A program made the translations under genes and the position numbers. 38,114 nucleotides of DNA. Source: Acidobacteriota bacterium. Lineage in GTDB: Bacteria > Acidobacteriota > Terriglobia > Acidiferrales > UBA7541. The notes beneath the pieces are model-generated. The model was not told the DNA's origin. It made no database searches and saw only the letters and a list, made by a program, of their open reading frames with translations. The stretch spans positions 1 through 38,114 of the forward strand of contig QHZD01000047.1 in assembly GCA_003225315.1 (NCBI GenBank), written 5' to 3'. This document shows, in pieces, positions 8,802 to 17,456 of the stretch; position 1 is the first letter of the stretch, and each line of letters starts with the position of its first letter.

Positions 8802-8814
8802 GACTAAGTTAGTC
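8802..8814. promoter_or_regulatory. IscR/Rrf2-like palindrome
   Basis: GACTAAGTTAGTC is a 13-bp palindrome around a central G. It matches the core GACTRWWWYAGTC of type-1 IscR sites with one centre mismatch, though the outer flanks do not match. It lies between the two Fur-like boxes. Confidence 0.4.
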
Positions 8815-8825
8815 TGATTGAGTAA

Positions 8826-8842
8826 TTGCAACTCATTTGCAA
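8826..8842. promoter_or_regulatory. Fur-like box 2 overlapping the ribosome site
   Basis: TTGCAACTCATTTGCAA repeats the ten bases TCATTTGCAA of box 1 (8783-8792 and 8833-8842). The inner 15 bases fit the Fur 7-1-7 pattern at about 9 of 14 positions. Its right end overlaps AAGGAG (8841-8846), so bound protein could also block the start region. Confidence 0.35.
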
Positions 8843-8852
8843 GGAGAGTTTC

Positions 8853-9746
8853 TTGGTCTTGACCTGTCGGCTCGCTTTGTTTGGTGCTCTCTGCCTCTTT
8901 CTAGTTTCTTTCTGCTCTGCTCCTTCTGCCCTCGCCCAGGAAAACCCGTATTTTGTCGCCTATGATCACTACCTGGAGGAGCCAGGCAACTTGGAGATCG
9001 AGTATTTTTCTACTTTCGGGACCCAGCGGGGCGGGAACGACTTCCACGGCTACTGGGCGGAATTCGAATACGGCGCGACCGCCTGGTGGACCACGGAAAT
9101 CTACCTGGATGGCCAGACTACCTCCAGCGACAGCACGGTGTTTACCGGTTTCCGCTGGGAGAATCGCTTCCGGCCTCTGAAGCGCGAACACTTCATCAAT
9201 CCCATCCTCTACGTTGAGTATGAAAACAAGAACGGTGCGGACAAGATCCTCAAGGAAGGCGAAGGCCACGACGTGGAATCAGACTTCCTTGTATCGAACG
9301 CGGCGTCCCGCAGGGAGCATATCCATGAAATCGAGTTGAAGCTCATCCTGTCCAGCACGTTCAAGGGCTGGAACTTTACGCAGAACACCCTCGCGGCCAA
9401 GAATCTTTCGAGTTCGCCCTGGGAATTCGGCTATGCGCTAGGCGCCAGCCGTCCACTCGCGCTGAAGGCTTCCGCAAAACGCTGCACTTTCTGTCCGCAA
9501 AACTTCGTCGCCGGTGTCGAAATGTATGGCGGTCTGGGTGACAGCCACAGCTTTGGGCTCCACGACACAGCGCATTATCTGGCGCCTGTGCTCGGCTGGA
9601 ATCTACCCTCCGGGTGGGGGTTACGGATTTCGCCCGGTTTCGGTTTGAACGACAATAGCCATCAATTCCTCATGCGCTGGGGCGTGTCGCGGGAAATAAG
9701 CGGCTTCGGCTCGATGGTCAGCCGGCTCTTTAGGGGGCGCAAGTGA
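8853..9746 (+). CDS. Secreted beta-rich protein, probable outer-membrane barrel
   Basis: A protein of 297 residues with a clear signal peptide (a hydrophobic core, then SAPSALAQ before ENPYF). The mature part alternates aromatic and polar residues typical of outer-membrane beta strands (GNLEIEYFSTFG, YWAEFEYGATAWWTTEIYLDG, VFTGFRWENRF, HEIELKLILSSTF) and ends with strand-like RISPGFGLN and FLMRWGVSREI. One CTFC pair (CxxC) lies near residue 213. TTG 8853 is chosen because AAGGAG lies 6 nt upstream and the signal peptide begins there. It overlaps the cytochrome gene by 4 bp, so the two are co-translated. Function is unknown; a role in metal or electron transfer is inferred from its partner and the upstream boxes. 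Confidence 0.75.
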   Translation: MVLTCRLALFGALCLFLVSFCSAPSALAQENPYFVAYDHYLEEPGNLEIEYFSTFGTQRGGNDFHGYWAEFEYGATAWWTTEIYLDGQTTSSDSTVFTGFRWENRFRPLKREHFINPILYVEYENKNGADKILKEGEGHDVESDFLVSNAASRREHIHEIELKLILSSTFKGWNFTQNTLAAKNLSSSPWEFGYALGASRPLALKASAKRCTFCPQNFVAGVEMYGGLGDSHSFGLHDTAHYLAPVLGWNLPSGWGLRISPGFGLNDNSHQFLMRWGVSREISGFGSMVSRLFRGRK

Positions 9747-10213
9747 AAACCATCGCCGCGGCGCTTGCCGTTTGCGCTTGGTTTCTTGTGGTATCTGTTG
9801 TCCTAGCGCAAAGCCAAAATTCCGACAAACCAGCCGGAGGCGCAACGCCAAGTTACGATCCATCTGTTTATGCCGAGTTGCAAAAGGCACCCAAGAAAGC
9901 ACGGGAGCGCACCAATCCACTGGAGAGCGATCCAGACGCTGTCGCCGCCGGCGCCATTCTGTTTGAACAGCACTGCGCAGAATGCCATGGCAAATCCGCC
10001 GAAGGCAGGCGCAAGGCGCCGAGCCTTCGCGCTCCGGAAGTCCAAAACGCAACGCCCGGAACTCTTTTCTGGCTGCTGACCAATGGAGTGGTTCGAAAGA
10101 ATATGCCGGTCTGGTCGAAACTTCCGGAACCGCAGCGCTGGCAGTTGGTGCGGTATATCAAATCGCTTGGTGCGTCAGACCCAGCGGCGGGATCTCCCGC
10201 GCCGAAGCCCTGA
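9743..10213 (+). CDS. Periplasmic monohaem cytochrome c
   Basis: A protein of 156 residues with an N-terminal export signal (WFLVVSVVLA, cut near AQ). One haem-binding motif, CAECH, is at 78-82; M121 in RKNMPVW is the likely axial ligand, as in class I cytochromes, followed by the usual final helix QRWQLVRYIKSL. The GTG start overlaps the previous stop (GTGA) with AGGGGG just upstream, so the pair is translationally coupled. The segment at 30-65 is proline- and lysine-rich and has no known fold. It probably shuttles electrons in the periplasm; the redox partner is unknown but may be the preceding protein. Confidence 0.92.
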   Translation: MKTIAAALAVCAWFLVVSVVLAQSQNSDKPAGGATPSYDPSVYAELQKAPKKARERTNPLESDPDAVAAGAILFEQHCAECHGKSAEGRRKAPSLRAPEVQNATPGTLFWLLTNGVVRKNMPVWSKLPEPQRWQLVRYIKSLGASDPAAGSPAPKP

Positions 10214-10224
10214 GGAAAAGAATC

Positions 10225-11196
10225 CTAGTTCGCAGACTTGGCGGCATCGTTCAGAATCATCGCCAGATGGACGCCAGCTTCTGCCAGTGCCGTCTGCACG
10301 GCTTTCGCGGCGCTGGCTTGATACGCCTCGCCGATTGCTAGATGCTTATCAAACATCCGTTTTCCCACGTGATTGTTTTCGGCGCAGCTTTTCAATTTCA
10401 TGTCTGGTTCGACGGTGATTTTTTCCGGGAAGGCATCGTAGACGGCGGTCTCCGCCCGCTCCTGGCTCTCCCAGGCCCAGTTGTCCACATGGATGCCGGC
10501 CGCTTCCCAGGAGGCGATTTCGGTGTGAAACTTTTCGTCCAGTTCGTCGGCATAACGAAATGGGTTGGAGATTTCCATGTCGCGTTCCACAATTTCCGTG
10601 TCCCAGACCTGATGAAGATTGGGTGAATACTCCTCGCGCTCCGGATGGAGCGAATTGGCCAGCGGTTCATGGTGAAGATATTTCACCGGCACGCAGTTTC
10701 CGCCGTTGTCAGCATTGGTGATGGCGTGCAGCGGCTGATGCATGTCGCCGACAAAGTGGATGAGGTAACGGATCGCTTCGGCGCGCTTCAAAGGATCGGC
10801 GGACTTATCCTTCAAAATGGCGCGCTGCTCTTCGATGGCGCGCGTCGCGCATCCTTCGGAGCCACAGTACTCCGCCAAATCACCCTTGTGTTTGCCTCGC
10901 GGAATATCGATGTAATGCCACGGACCGTTCTTGCGCTCGTTGCGCACATCATCCGGCCAGGTGGAGGCATCCACCATCAGGTCTGTCGTGGCGTTGCCGC
11001 ACCAGCGCTTCAGCTTCGGATCGATCGGGTTATCGCCAAGAAGCTGCTGAACCATCTGCCGGGTTTCCGGTGTCAGGTGCTTCTCCGCGATCAAGGCCAC
11101 AGTTTGGTGGCCTTTACAGCCCCAGCCGCCCGCACGAGGAGAGGTCATCGCCAAAAGCGCCAGAGCAGCCACACATAGCACGGTTTTATGACTCAC
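10225..11196 (-). CDS. Secreted S1/P1-type zinc nuclease
   Basis: The protein has 323 residues. After a signal peptide the mature chain would begin at W25 in WGCKGHQ; in this family the N-terminal Trp amino group and the next His bind zinc. Further zinc motifs follow in order: a WPDDVR segment, HYIDIP, HFVGDMHQPLH and NLHQVWD. This is the full set for the three-zinc active site of S1/P1 nucleases (phospholipase C fold). Such enzymes degrade single-stranded DNA and RNA and 3'-nucleotides outside the cytoplasm. The start is GTG with GAGGT about 9 nt upstream. Four added cysteines (CGSEGC among them) may form disulfides. It stands alone, 83 bp from the AI-2E gene on the same strand. Confidence 0.93.
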   Translation of the reverse strand: MSHKTVLCVAALALLAMTSPRAGGWGCKGHQTVALIAEKHLTPETRQMVQQLLGDNPIDPKLKRWCGNATTDLMVDASTWPDDVRNERKNGPWHYIDIPRGKHKGDLAEYCGSEGCATRAIEEQRAILKDKSADPLKRAEAIRYLIHFVGDMHQPLHAITNADNGGNCVPVKYLHHEPLANSLHPEREEYSPNLHQVWDTEIVERDMEISNPFRYADELDEKFHTEIASWEAAGIHVDNWAWESQERAETAVYDAFPEKITVEPDMKLKSCAENNHVGKRMFDKHLAIGEAYQASAAKAVQTALAEAGVHLAMILNDAAKSAN

Positions 11197-11279
11197 AGTT
11201 TCTTACCTCGGTAGAAATTGTTGGCTGCATCTTGGCTGATTGCCGAAGGGCTAAGACGGTCACCATCCGCGTCGTGGTT

Positions 11280-12350
11280 TCATGCGCTGAGCCAGCGCCC
11301 GATCGGCTTCCAAGATTCGGTGTGATCGCAAATCACCCGCAAAGTCGCGGTGATGGGAATCGCCAGAACCAATCCCATGCCTCCCCACACCCAGCCCCAG
11401 AAGAGCAGCGCAATGGTGATGGCCACGGCATTCAGGCGCACGCGGCGGCCCACCAGTTTGGGTGCCACCAGATTGATTGCCAAAACATGGATGGCCGTCA
11501 GCGTCGCCGCGATCAACGCGAACTGCCCGAGCGCTTTCCATTTTGCGAGCGCGATGAGAAAGGCCGGCAGCCAAGCCATCACTGCACCAATGTAGGGCAC
11601 CATGTTCAGGATCCCGGAAGCGATTCCTGTGAGTATGGGATATTCCATCCCGATGACCCAGAAAAAAAGGCTGCTGGACGCAATCACGACCAGCGTCACG
11701 ATGCTCATTCCTGCCAGGTAATCTCGAAGCACATCGCGCAAATCCTCCAGCGTCTCCTTGACTTGCGTGCGGCGTGAGGCAGGAAAAAGCTGTAATGTTC
11801 CGTGCCAAAGTTCCCGCTTCTCGGCGAGCATGAAGAAAACCAGGAAGGGCATGAATGTAACTTCGAGAAACAAGGCATACAGGGGGCGAACCCCGCTAAA
11901 GATCAGCGTGCGCACGATGCTGGGTTCCGTGCGCACTGCTGGCGCGGAGGAAGCGCCTTGCTCGGGCGCGATTTGCGAAACCTGGCCTTCAATCCCTTTT
12001 ATTTTGCCTTCCACGGCGCCTGCTGCCTGCCGAAGGACAGTGCTGTATTTCGGCCAGTTTTCCGCGAAATCTGCGACGCGCGTCCACAGTCCGTAGCCCC
12101 CCGCGACTAGCACGGCGATTAGGATCAGCACCATCACCATCGCGCCGACCGTTCGAGGCAGCCCCATTCTTTCCAGGAATTCCACCGCCGGATCGAGGAA
12201 ATAGGCCAGCAAAATGGAAAGCAGCAGCGTGATCACGACGCCGGCAGCGTAATAAAAGAAAAGCAAAATGAGGGCCGCCGCAAGCACGCGCATGCTGAAA
12301 TTGGAACTTGTGAAGCGAACGAGCGATGGCGGCGTTTGCGTGGCGGACAC
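11280..12350 (-). CDS. AI-2E/PerM-family membrane transporter
   Basis: The 356-residue protein has the eight-helix pattern of the AI-2 exporter (UPF0118) family. Two helices lie at the N-terminus (LAAALILLFFYYAAGVVI; VGAMVMVLILIAVLVAGGYG). A soluble loop is rich in Ala and Gln. The conserved core follows: TFMPFLVFFMLAE, then ILNMVPYIGAVMAWLPAFLIAL, then a final helix pair with LFWGWVWGGMGLVLAIPITA. GTG 12350 is favoured because GGAG lies 6 nt upstream; TTG 12356 is 2 codons earlier. Family members have been linked to AI-2 export or sodium/proton antiport; the substrate here cannot be told. Confidence 0.92.
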   Translation of the reverse strand: MSATQTPPSLVRFTSSNFSMRVLAAALILLFFYYAAGVVITLLLSILLAYFLDPAVEFLERMGLPRTVGAMVMVLILIAVLVAGGYGLWTRVADFAENWPKYSTVLRQAAGAVEGKIKGIEGQVSQIAPEQGASSAPAVRTEPSIVRTLIFSGVRPLYALFLEVTFMPFLVFFMLAEKRELWHGTLQLFPASRRTQVKETLEDLRDVLRDYLAGMSIVTLVVIASSSLFFWVIGMEYPILTGIASGILNMVPYIGAVMAWLPAFLIALAKWKALGQFALIAATLTAIHVLAINLVAPKLVGRRVRLNAVAITIALLFWGWVWGGMGLVLAIPITATLRVICDHTESWKPIGRWLSA

Positions 12351-12601
12351 GAGCAACTCCGGTGCTACACGTTAACACATTCTCGCAAAACGTTTATGAC
12401 CTCGTGCGCTTCTGCTTCGATACGGCAAATCCAGGGATTTGAGCGATCTGATTTTTGATTTGGCCCGGTTATGCAATGGGCATGCACGGAGCCATGCAGT
12501 AAAGCCGCGGTTTTGCGTGTGCTAAGATTTGTGAGGTTATCCGCACCGAAGCTGGCCCTAACCGGGCCCGGCCACACACTCTGGAGAGACAGGCTTTTCC
12601 C

Positions 12602-13945
12602 ATGGCCAAAGAGTTTTTTGGAACCGACGGGATACGCGGTGTCCCGGGCACGCCCCCGCTTGATGACGCCACTCTCTACGCCACCGGGCGCTCACTCGGA
12701 GTGTATCTCAAGCGCGAACATGGCGCTGCGCATGTGCTAATCGGCTTGGATACGCGCGAATCCGGCCCGCATATCGCTTCTCTACTTGCGGCGGGTCTCG
12801 CGCAGGCCGGAGCTACCGTTGCGTTTGCCGGCGTGATTACGACTCCGGGTGTGGCTTGTCTGGTTCGCCAGGGTGATTTTCACGCCGGAGTGGTCATCTC
12901 CGCCTCGCACAATCCGTTTCAGGACAACGGTGTGAAATTGTTCTCACACGCGGGAATGAAATTCCCCGATGCTGTCGAGGAAGAGCTTGAAGCAGGGATC
13001 TTGAAGCATCGGGCAGAAGCACCGCCAAAGAATTCGCCGCCGCTTGCCGCCGATGAATCCCTTGACGCGGAATATCTCGCTTTTTTGCGGAAACGGTTTA
13101 TTCCCGGCGCGAAGCTCAACGGCTTTCGCATCGTTCTCGATTGCGCCAATGGGGCCGCTTACAAGCTTGGCCCGGAATTGTTTCGTTCGGTGGGTGCTGA
13201 CGTCGTGGCCATGGGCGCTTCACCCGACGGCCGCAACATTAATGCCGCATGCGGATCTCTTCACCTGGAGGGTCTGCGGAAGCGTGTCGTTGCGGAGAAA
13301 GCGCGCCTCGGAGTAGCCTTTGATGGCGATGCCGATCGCGCTCTATTCGTCTGCGAATCCGGAAGAGTCGTGAACGGCGACGGCGTGCTTTTGGCCGCCG
13401 CGCGCTTCCTCAAATCCCAGAACAAGCTCAGAGGCGATCGGGTTGTCGCTACTTCCATGTCCAACCTGGGCCTCGAGCGCGTGCTTGCCCGCGAAAATAT
13501 TGCGCTGGCGCGCGCCGCCGTCGGCGATCGGTATGTTCTCGAGGAAATGCTGCGCAGCGGCAACGTGCTCGGAGGCGAACAATCCGGCCACATCATTTTT
13601 CTGGATGACAGCCCTGCCGGCGACGGCTTGCTCACGGCCGCAAAAATCGCTTCGCTGGTCTCCATGCATGGCAAAATCGAATCGCTGGTCGAAGGTCTGA
13701 AGGATTATCCGCAGCTCATCGTCAACGTGAAGGTGCGCGCGAAACCGCCGCTCGACACGCTGCCGGAGGTTTCCCGCGCGTTGGCCGAAGTGCAATCCGC
13801 GCTCGGAGACAATGGCCGCGTCGTCCTTCGTTATTCCGGCACCGAGCAGCTCGCCCGCGTCATGGTCGAAGCCGAACACGAAGCCGATGTCCAGCGTTTC
13901 AGCCAGTCCCTCGCCAACGCCCTCCGCTCCTCTATCGGCGTCTGA
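12602..13945 (+). CDS. glmM: Phosphoglucosamine mutase
   Basis: GlmM converts glucosamine-6-phosphate to glucosamine-1-phosphate on the way to UDP-GlcNAc, the precursor of peptidoglycan. The 447 residues match the family length. FGTDGIRG (6-13) opens the protein; the active serine S102 lies in ISASHNP (99-105); the magnesium loop is DGDADRA; the sugar loop is GGEQSGH; the phosphate loop RYSGTEQLARVM is near the C-terminus. GGAGAG lies upstream but about 13 nt from the ATG. The gene stands alone, divergent from the AI-2E gene, with 251 bp between them. Confidence 0.97.
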   Translation: MAKEFFGTDGIRGVPGTPPLDDATLYATGRSLGVYLKREHGAAHVLIGLDTRESGPHIASLLAAGLAQAGATVAFAGVITTPGVACLVRQGDFHAGVVISASHNPFQDNGVKLFSHAGMKFPDAVEEELEAGILKHRAEAPPKNSPPLAADESLDAEYLAFLRKRFIPGAKLNGFRIVLDCANGAAYKLGPELFRSVGADVVAMGASPDGRNINAACGSLHLEGLRKRVVAEKARLGVAFDGDADRALFVCESGRVVNGDGVLLAAARFLKSQNKLRGDRVVATSMSNLGLERVLARENIALARAAVGDRYVLEEMLRSGNVLGGEQSGHIIFLDDSPAGDGLLTAAKIASLVSMHGKIESLVEGLKDYPQLIVNVKVRAKPPLDTLPEVSRALAEVQSALGDNGRVVLRYSGTEQLARVMVEAEHEADVQRFSQSLANALRSSIGV

Positions 13946-14324
13946 GCGGGGTTGCGTGGCCGCGAAGCGGGATCTTTTCCGCAACCGCTTACATGAGTTT
14001 GCGGTGATTATTTTCACGGGAATCCGCAATAACGATATTCCAATTTGCTTCACTTTTGGTTCTCCGACGTTGGTCACCAATGCGGGGCCGACTGCAAATC
14101 CCGTATGGGGAAAGCCACAATATACACTCCCAAAGAATGGAGAGCAGGGCCGTCATTCTGTGGGATTTTGTAGAATTCATGCGTGTAAGATTGGCTTCCA
14201 TCGCCCGGCGCCCTGGCTAAACGCTGTACTTTCAATCAACTCTGAAGTTCCCTGTGGAATACTTACCGCTGGCATACGGTTTGCTCTCTGATTCGTAACA
14301 TAAAAGATTGGCTTCCCGGGGTGG

Positions 14325-14353
14325 CCGGAACCGATCCTCGACTCGGTTACCGG
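14325..14353. other. Strong bulged stem-loop
   Basis: CCGGAACCGA (14325-14334) pairs with TCGGTTACCGG (14343-14353) over ten base pairs, with a single bulged A (14349) and an 8-nt loop. It lies 19 nt before the bidirectional terminator, so it may be part of a structured transcript that ends there. Confidence 0.4.
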
Positions 14354-14371
14354 TTTGGGGCGTCAATTACG

Positions 14372-14400
14372 AAAAGGGGGCTTGCACCAGCCCCCTTTTT
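14372..14400. terminator. Bidirectional intrinsic terminator
   Basis: A run of A, GGGGGCT, a short loop, AGCCCCC and TTTTT form a G/C-rich stem with U-tracts in both directions. It could end the glmM transcript (430 bp downstream of its stop) and any minus-strand RNA. Confidence 0.8.
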
Positions 14401-14538
14401 CAATTTACGGCGTCCACTAAGCGATTCTTCATTCCGCAACCGCAATAGCCAACGTCGCCGTTTTGGAATTTCGGCGATCCCCTCGGCTGCGTAATGCCAG
14501 CCTCCACCAAACCGACCATACTCTGCGTCAAGTTCCGC

Positions 14539-14573
14539 AAAAAAATGAGCGGCCAGTGGGGGACTGGCCGCTC
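14539..14573 (-). terminator. Minus-strand intrinsic terminator with no known gene upstream
   Basis: GAGCGGCCAGT (14547-14557) and ACTGGCCGCTC (14563-14573) form an 11-bp perfect stem with a 5-nt loop. On the minus strand it is followed by ATTTTTTT (14539-14546). No U-tract exists on the plus side, so it serves minus-strand transcription. The nearest annotated gene to its right is on the plus strand. Confidence 0.75.
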
Positions 14574-14962
14574 GGGCGTGGGGATGGAGGATACAGTAAT
14601 CCGAAGTCACTTCGGCTTTCTGGCCGTTCCGCTGCGCTCGCGAGCAGCAGGACGGCACACAGGAGCAAAAGCAGTCTTACTCCAGAAAACCCAAACAACT
14701 CCCGACTACTTTGCTAGTTTGTTCTCTCCCGAATCCCCCGTCGATAGCTCGCCGGATTCATTCTCTCCAGTACTTCCCTCTCCCGCCGTGGCCACTGTCT
14801 TGGTACGGAAGTACTTCCGGCTTCACGATTTCCACTCTTTTGTGCTTTACTTTTTTATGGTTGCCTCGATCGACGCACTCATGCCAGCGTATGATTCTCT
14901 GGGATGTCGGCCTTTCCGCAGCTCGGAAGGGAATATCATGGAGTTGATGAGCGAGGTGTCTC

Positions 14963-15826
14963 GTGTTGCGTAAGATTTTTCTCTTGTTACCGCTTTTGCT
15001 GATACCGCCCACGCTTGTTCTTGGTGCAGAGGGCAAGGACGGCTCTTTCAAAACCTCTGATGGAGTCAAGCTGCACTATCTCGAAGCCGGCAGCGGGCCG
15101 GCCATCTTTCTTGAACCAGGCTGGAGCATGCCCGCTTGGATTTGGGACCCGCAATTCAAGTACTTTGCCGAGCACTTTCATGTCGTGGCCCTCGACCCCA
15201 GGTCGCAAGGCGACTCTGACAAGCCCACGGAGGGCAACTCTTGCGAGCGCCGCGCGCAGGACATCAAGGAACTCCTCGAACATCTGAAGCTCGATCATGT
15301 TGTCCTTGTGGGCTGGTCGCTCGGGGTTCCTGAGTTGCTGACCTATGCCGAGCAATTTGGCGGGAACCGCGTCCGCGGCTATGTCCTCGTCGACGGGTTC
15401 GCCTGGGACAAGCAAGACCCGCAATTCATCACTTCCATGGTTGGAATGTACAAACAGGTCCAGACCAACCGCCGCGACTTCACCGAGAAGTTCGTGCGCA
15501 GCATGTACAAAAAGGCCCAGCCCGAGGAGTACATCCAACGCGTCGTCGCAGCATCCCTCAAGATGCCCTCGGACAGCGCCGTCGCGGCCAGCGTCAGCTC
15601 CATCAGCCGCGCAGACTGGCGGCCCGCCCTCGCTAAGGTCGACAGGCCCGTTCTCGTGATGTGCCAGGCGCAGTTGAAGGGCATGGCTGCCGACCCCATT
15701 GTTTCCGCCATTCCCGCAGCGCGCGTCGAACTCTTTGAAGATGCCGGTCACGCGTTGTTCGTGGATGACGCAGGGCGGTTCAATGCTTTGCTCGGAGATT
15801 TCATCCTGCATCTCCCAGAGCACTGA
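14963..15826 (+). CDS. Secreted alpha/beta-fold hydrolase
   Basis: A protein of 287 residues with an N-terminal signal peptide (IFLLLPLLLIPPTLVLG, cut near A22). The fold motifs are in order: a glycine-rich EAGSGP strand turn, LEPGWSMPAW in the oxyanion region, DPRSQGDSDKP after strand 4, nucleophile elbow GWSLG with S119, and DAGHALFVDD with H263. The acid residue is not obvious. The shape fits the haloperoxidase/esterase branch of the superfamily. The GTG start has GAGGTG about 4 nt upstream. It is 86 bp ahead of serS on the same strand. The substrate is unknown; periplasmic location is inferred from the signal. Confidence 0.88.
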   Translation: MLRKIFLLLPLLLIPPTLVLGAEGKDGSFKTSDGVKLHYLEAGSGPAIFLEPGWSMPAWIWDPQFKYFAEHFHVVALDPRSQGDSDKPTEGNSCERRAQDIKELLEHLKLDHVVLVGWSLGVPELLTYAEQFGGNRVRGYVLVDGFAWDKQDPQFITSMVGMYKQVQTNRRDFTEKFVRSMYKKAQPEEYIQRVVAASLKMPSDSAVAASVSSISRADWRPALAKVDRPVLVMCQAQLKGMAADPIVSAIPAARVELFEDAGHALFVDDAGRFNALLGDFILHLPEH

Positions 15827-15912
15827 GGATCTCGACGCAACTGGACCACTGAAACCGGAATTGGGAGCCCCGCGCTACAAGGGCCATGCGGATTACGGTA
15901 TCCTTCCAACGC

Positions 15913-17187
15913 ATGCATGACCTGAACTATTTCAGAGACCACCTCGAAGTCTTCGCTGAAATGGCGAAGAAGCGCGGCGCCGCTTTGGACCTGGACGCTT
16001 TTCGTAAGCTCGACAAGGAGCGCCGCGAACTCATCACCGCGACGGAGCAGCTCAAAGCACAGCGCAACAAGGCCAGCGAAGAAATCGCCCGCCTCAAGAA
16101 GGAGAAGAAAAACGCCGACTCCATCATCGCTGAAATGAAGCAGGTTTCGGAGCGCATCAAGCAATCCGATGAGCGCATAGCCGAACTCGACACCACGCAG
16201 CGCGAACTTCTCCTCACTATCCCCAATATTCCCCATTCTTCCGTGCCGGTGGGCAAAAGCGCAGCCGACAATAAAGAAGTCCGCCGCTGGGGTGCGCCTC
16301 CCAAATTCGATTTTGCGCCAAAGCCCCACTGGGAAGTCGGCGAAAGAGCCGGAATCCTCGATCTCGCGGTAGCCACGAAAATCACAGGAGCACGCTTTGC
16401 CGTTTACAAAGGCTGGGGAGCGCGCCTCGAACGCGCCCTCGCCAACTTTTTCCTCGACGTCCACACCCGCGAGCATGGCTACACGGAAATTCTGCCGCCC
16501 TTCATCGTCAACACGGCCTCACTCGTGGCCGACGGTAAGCTCCCAAAATTCGCCGAAGATATGTTTCGGCTGCAAGGGACAGATCTTTGGCTGACCACCA
16601 CGGCAGAGACGGAGTTGACCAATCTTTACAGGGGCGACACAATGGAGGCCGAAGCCTTGCCTATCCAGGTGTGCGCTTGGACCTCCTGCTTTCGCTCCGA
16701 AGCAGGCGCCGCCGGAAGAGATACCCGGGGAATCAAACGCCAGCATCAGTTTCAAAAGGTCGAACTCTTCAAGTTCACACGGCCGGAAAATAGTTATGGC
16801 GAGCTCGAAACGCTTGTAGGCAACGCGGAAACGATTCTCCAAAAGCTCGGCATTCATTATCGCGTGGTGCAGTTGTGTACCGGCGATCTGGGCTTCGCTT
16901 CCGCGAAAACATATGACATTGAAGCCTGGGTTCCTTCTTCCGGCGAATTCATGGAGATTTCCTCCTGCTCCAACTGCGAAGCGTTCCAGGCGCGCCGCGC
17001 CGGCATTCGTTTCAAACCGAAAGGCGGTAAGAGCGACTTCGTGCATACGCTGAATGGTTCAGGCCTTCCCGTTGGTCGCACCTGGATCGCGGTTGTTGAG
17101 AATTTTCAGCAGGCGGATGGCTCCATTCTGATCCCCGAGGTCCTGCGCCCATACATGGGCATCGACCGCATCCCAGCCGCGGGTTGA
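15913..17187 (+). CDS. serS: Seryl-tRNA synthetase
   Basis: SerRS charges tRNA-Ser, and also tRNA-Sec if that tRNA exists, which is relevant because selB lies downstream. The N-terminal helical arm (about 25-105) is a lysine/glutamate-rich coiled coil. The class II core follows: [12 protein letters not shown], motif 2 [14 protein letters not shown], then QFQKVELF, the [17 protein letters not shown] segment of motif 3 type, and [19 protein letters not shown] near the end. ATG 15913 gives MHDLNYFRD, which fits the family N-terminus, and 424 residues. An in-frame ATG 15886 would add nine residues. Neither has a good ribosome site. Confidence 0.97.
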   Translation: MHDLNYFRDHLEVFAEMAKKRGAALDLDAFRKLDKERRELITATEQLKAQRNKASEEIARLKKEKKNADSIIAEMKQVSERIKQSDERIAELDTTQRELLLTIPNIPHSSVPVGKSAADNKEVRRWGAPPKFDFAPKPHWEVGERAGILDLAVATKITGARFAVYKGWGARLERALANFFLDVHTREHGYTEILPPFIVNTASLVADGKLPKFAEDMFRLQGTDLWLTTTAETELTNLYRGDTMEAEALPIQVCAWTSCFRSEAGAAGRDTRGIKRQHQFQKVELFKFTRPENSYGELETLVGNAETILQKLGIHYRVVQLCTGDLGFASAKTYDIEAWVPSSGEFMEISSCSNCEAFQARRAGIRFKPKGGKSDFVHTLNGSGLPVGRTWIAVVENFQQADGSILIPEVLRPYMGIDRIPAAG

Positions 17188-17364
17188 TGCAGCGCAATGT
17201 CCCCGATCTACGCTTTTAGGGTCAACGGGCCCCCGGACCGAAATGACCAAGGCATTTTCTGTAACTTATTGTGTACAAACAGTTTAACCTAATTCCGGCA
17301 CGTTTTTTCCCGACTAGGCAGAAAACAATTCGCCTCGCAACCCCTTGAAATGACACCTTTTCGT

Positions 17365-17394
17365 TTGACGCACCCTTTTCGCCTTGCTTACACT
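17365..17394 (+). promoter_or_regulatory. Sigma-70-type promoter upstream of the YHS protein
   Basis: TTGACG (17365-17370), an 18-nt spacer and TACACT (17389-17394) make a good candidate. Transcription would begin near 17401, leaving a leader of about 56 nt. Confidence 0.5.
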
Positions 17395-17456
17395 CCCCTC
17401 ACGGCCCCATCGAGGGTGATTAGGCAAAATCGGCCGTTTAGCTCACAATCATTAAG

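Larger units (their letters stand above)
13946..14962. other. 1-kb intergenic region with several strong hairpins
   Basis: No gene is convincingly supported. Present are a 13-nt direct repeat (AAGATTGGCTTCC, 14187-14199 and 14304-14316), a bulged stem at 14325-14353, a bidirectional terminator at 14372-14400, a minus-strand terminator at 14539-14573 and the palindrome CCGAAGTCACTTCGG at 14601-14615. A minus-strand frame ending at 14528 starts like a signal peptide, but the terminator lies before its stop codon. The stretch may hold small RNAs. Confidence 0.5.

Noticed and set aside
14310-14362. tRNA-like fold
   Set aside because: Only one long stem; no T-arm motif, no anticodon arm of the right size and no CCA.
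14347-14658. 103-codon minus-strand frame before glmM
   Set aside because: It spans two terminators and has no recognisable domain; treated as non-coding.
14494-14973. 159-codon plus-strand frame in the intergenic region before the hydrolase
   Set aside because: No family pattern, low-complexity sequence, runs through a terminator stem and overlaps the hydrolase start.
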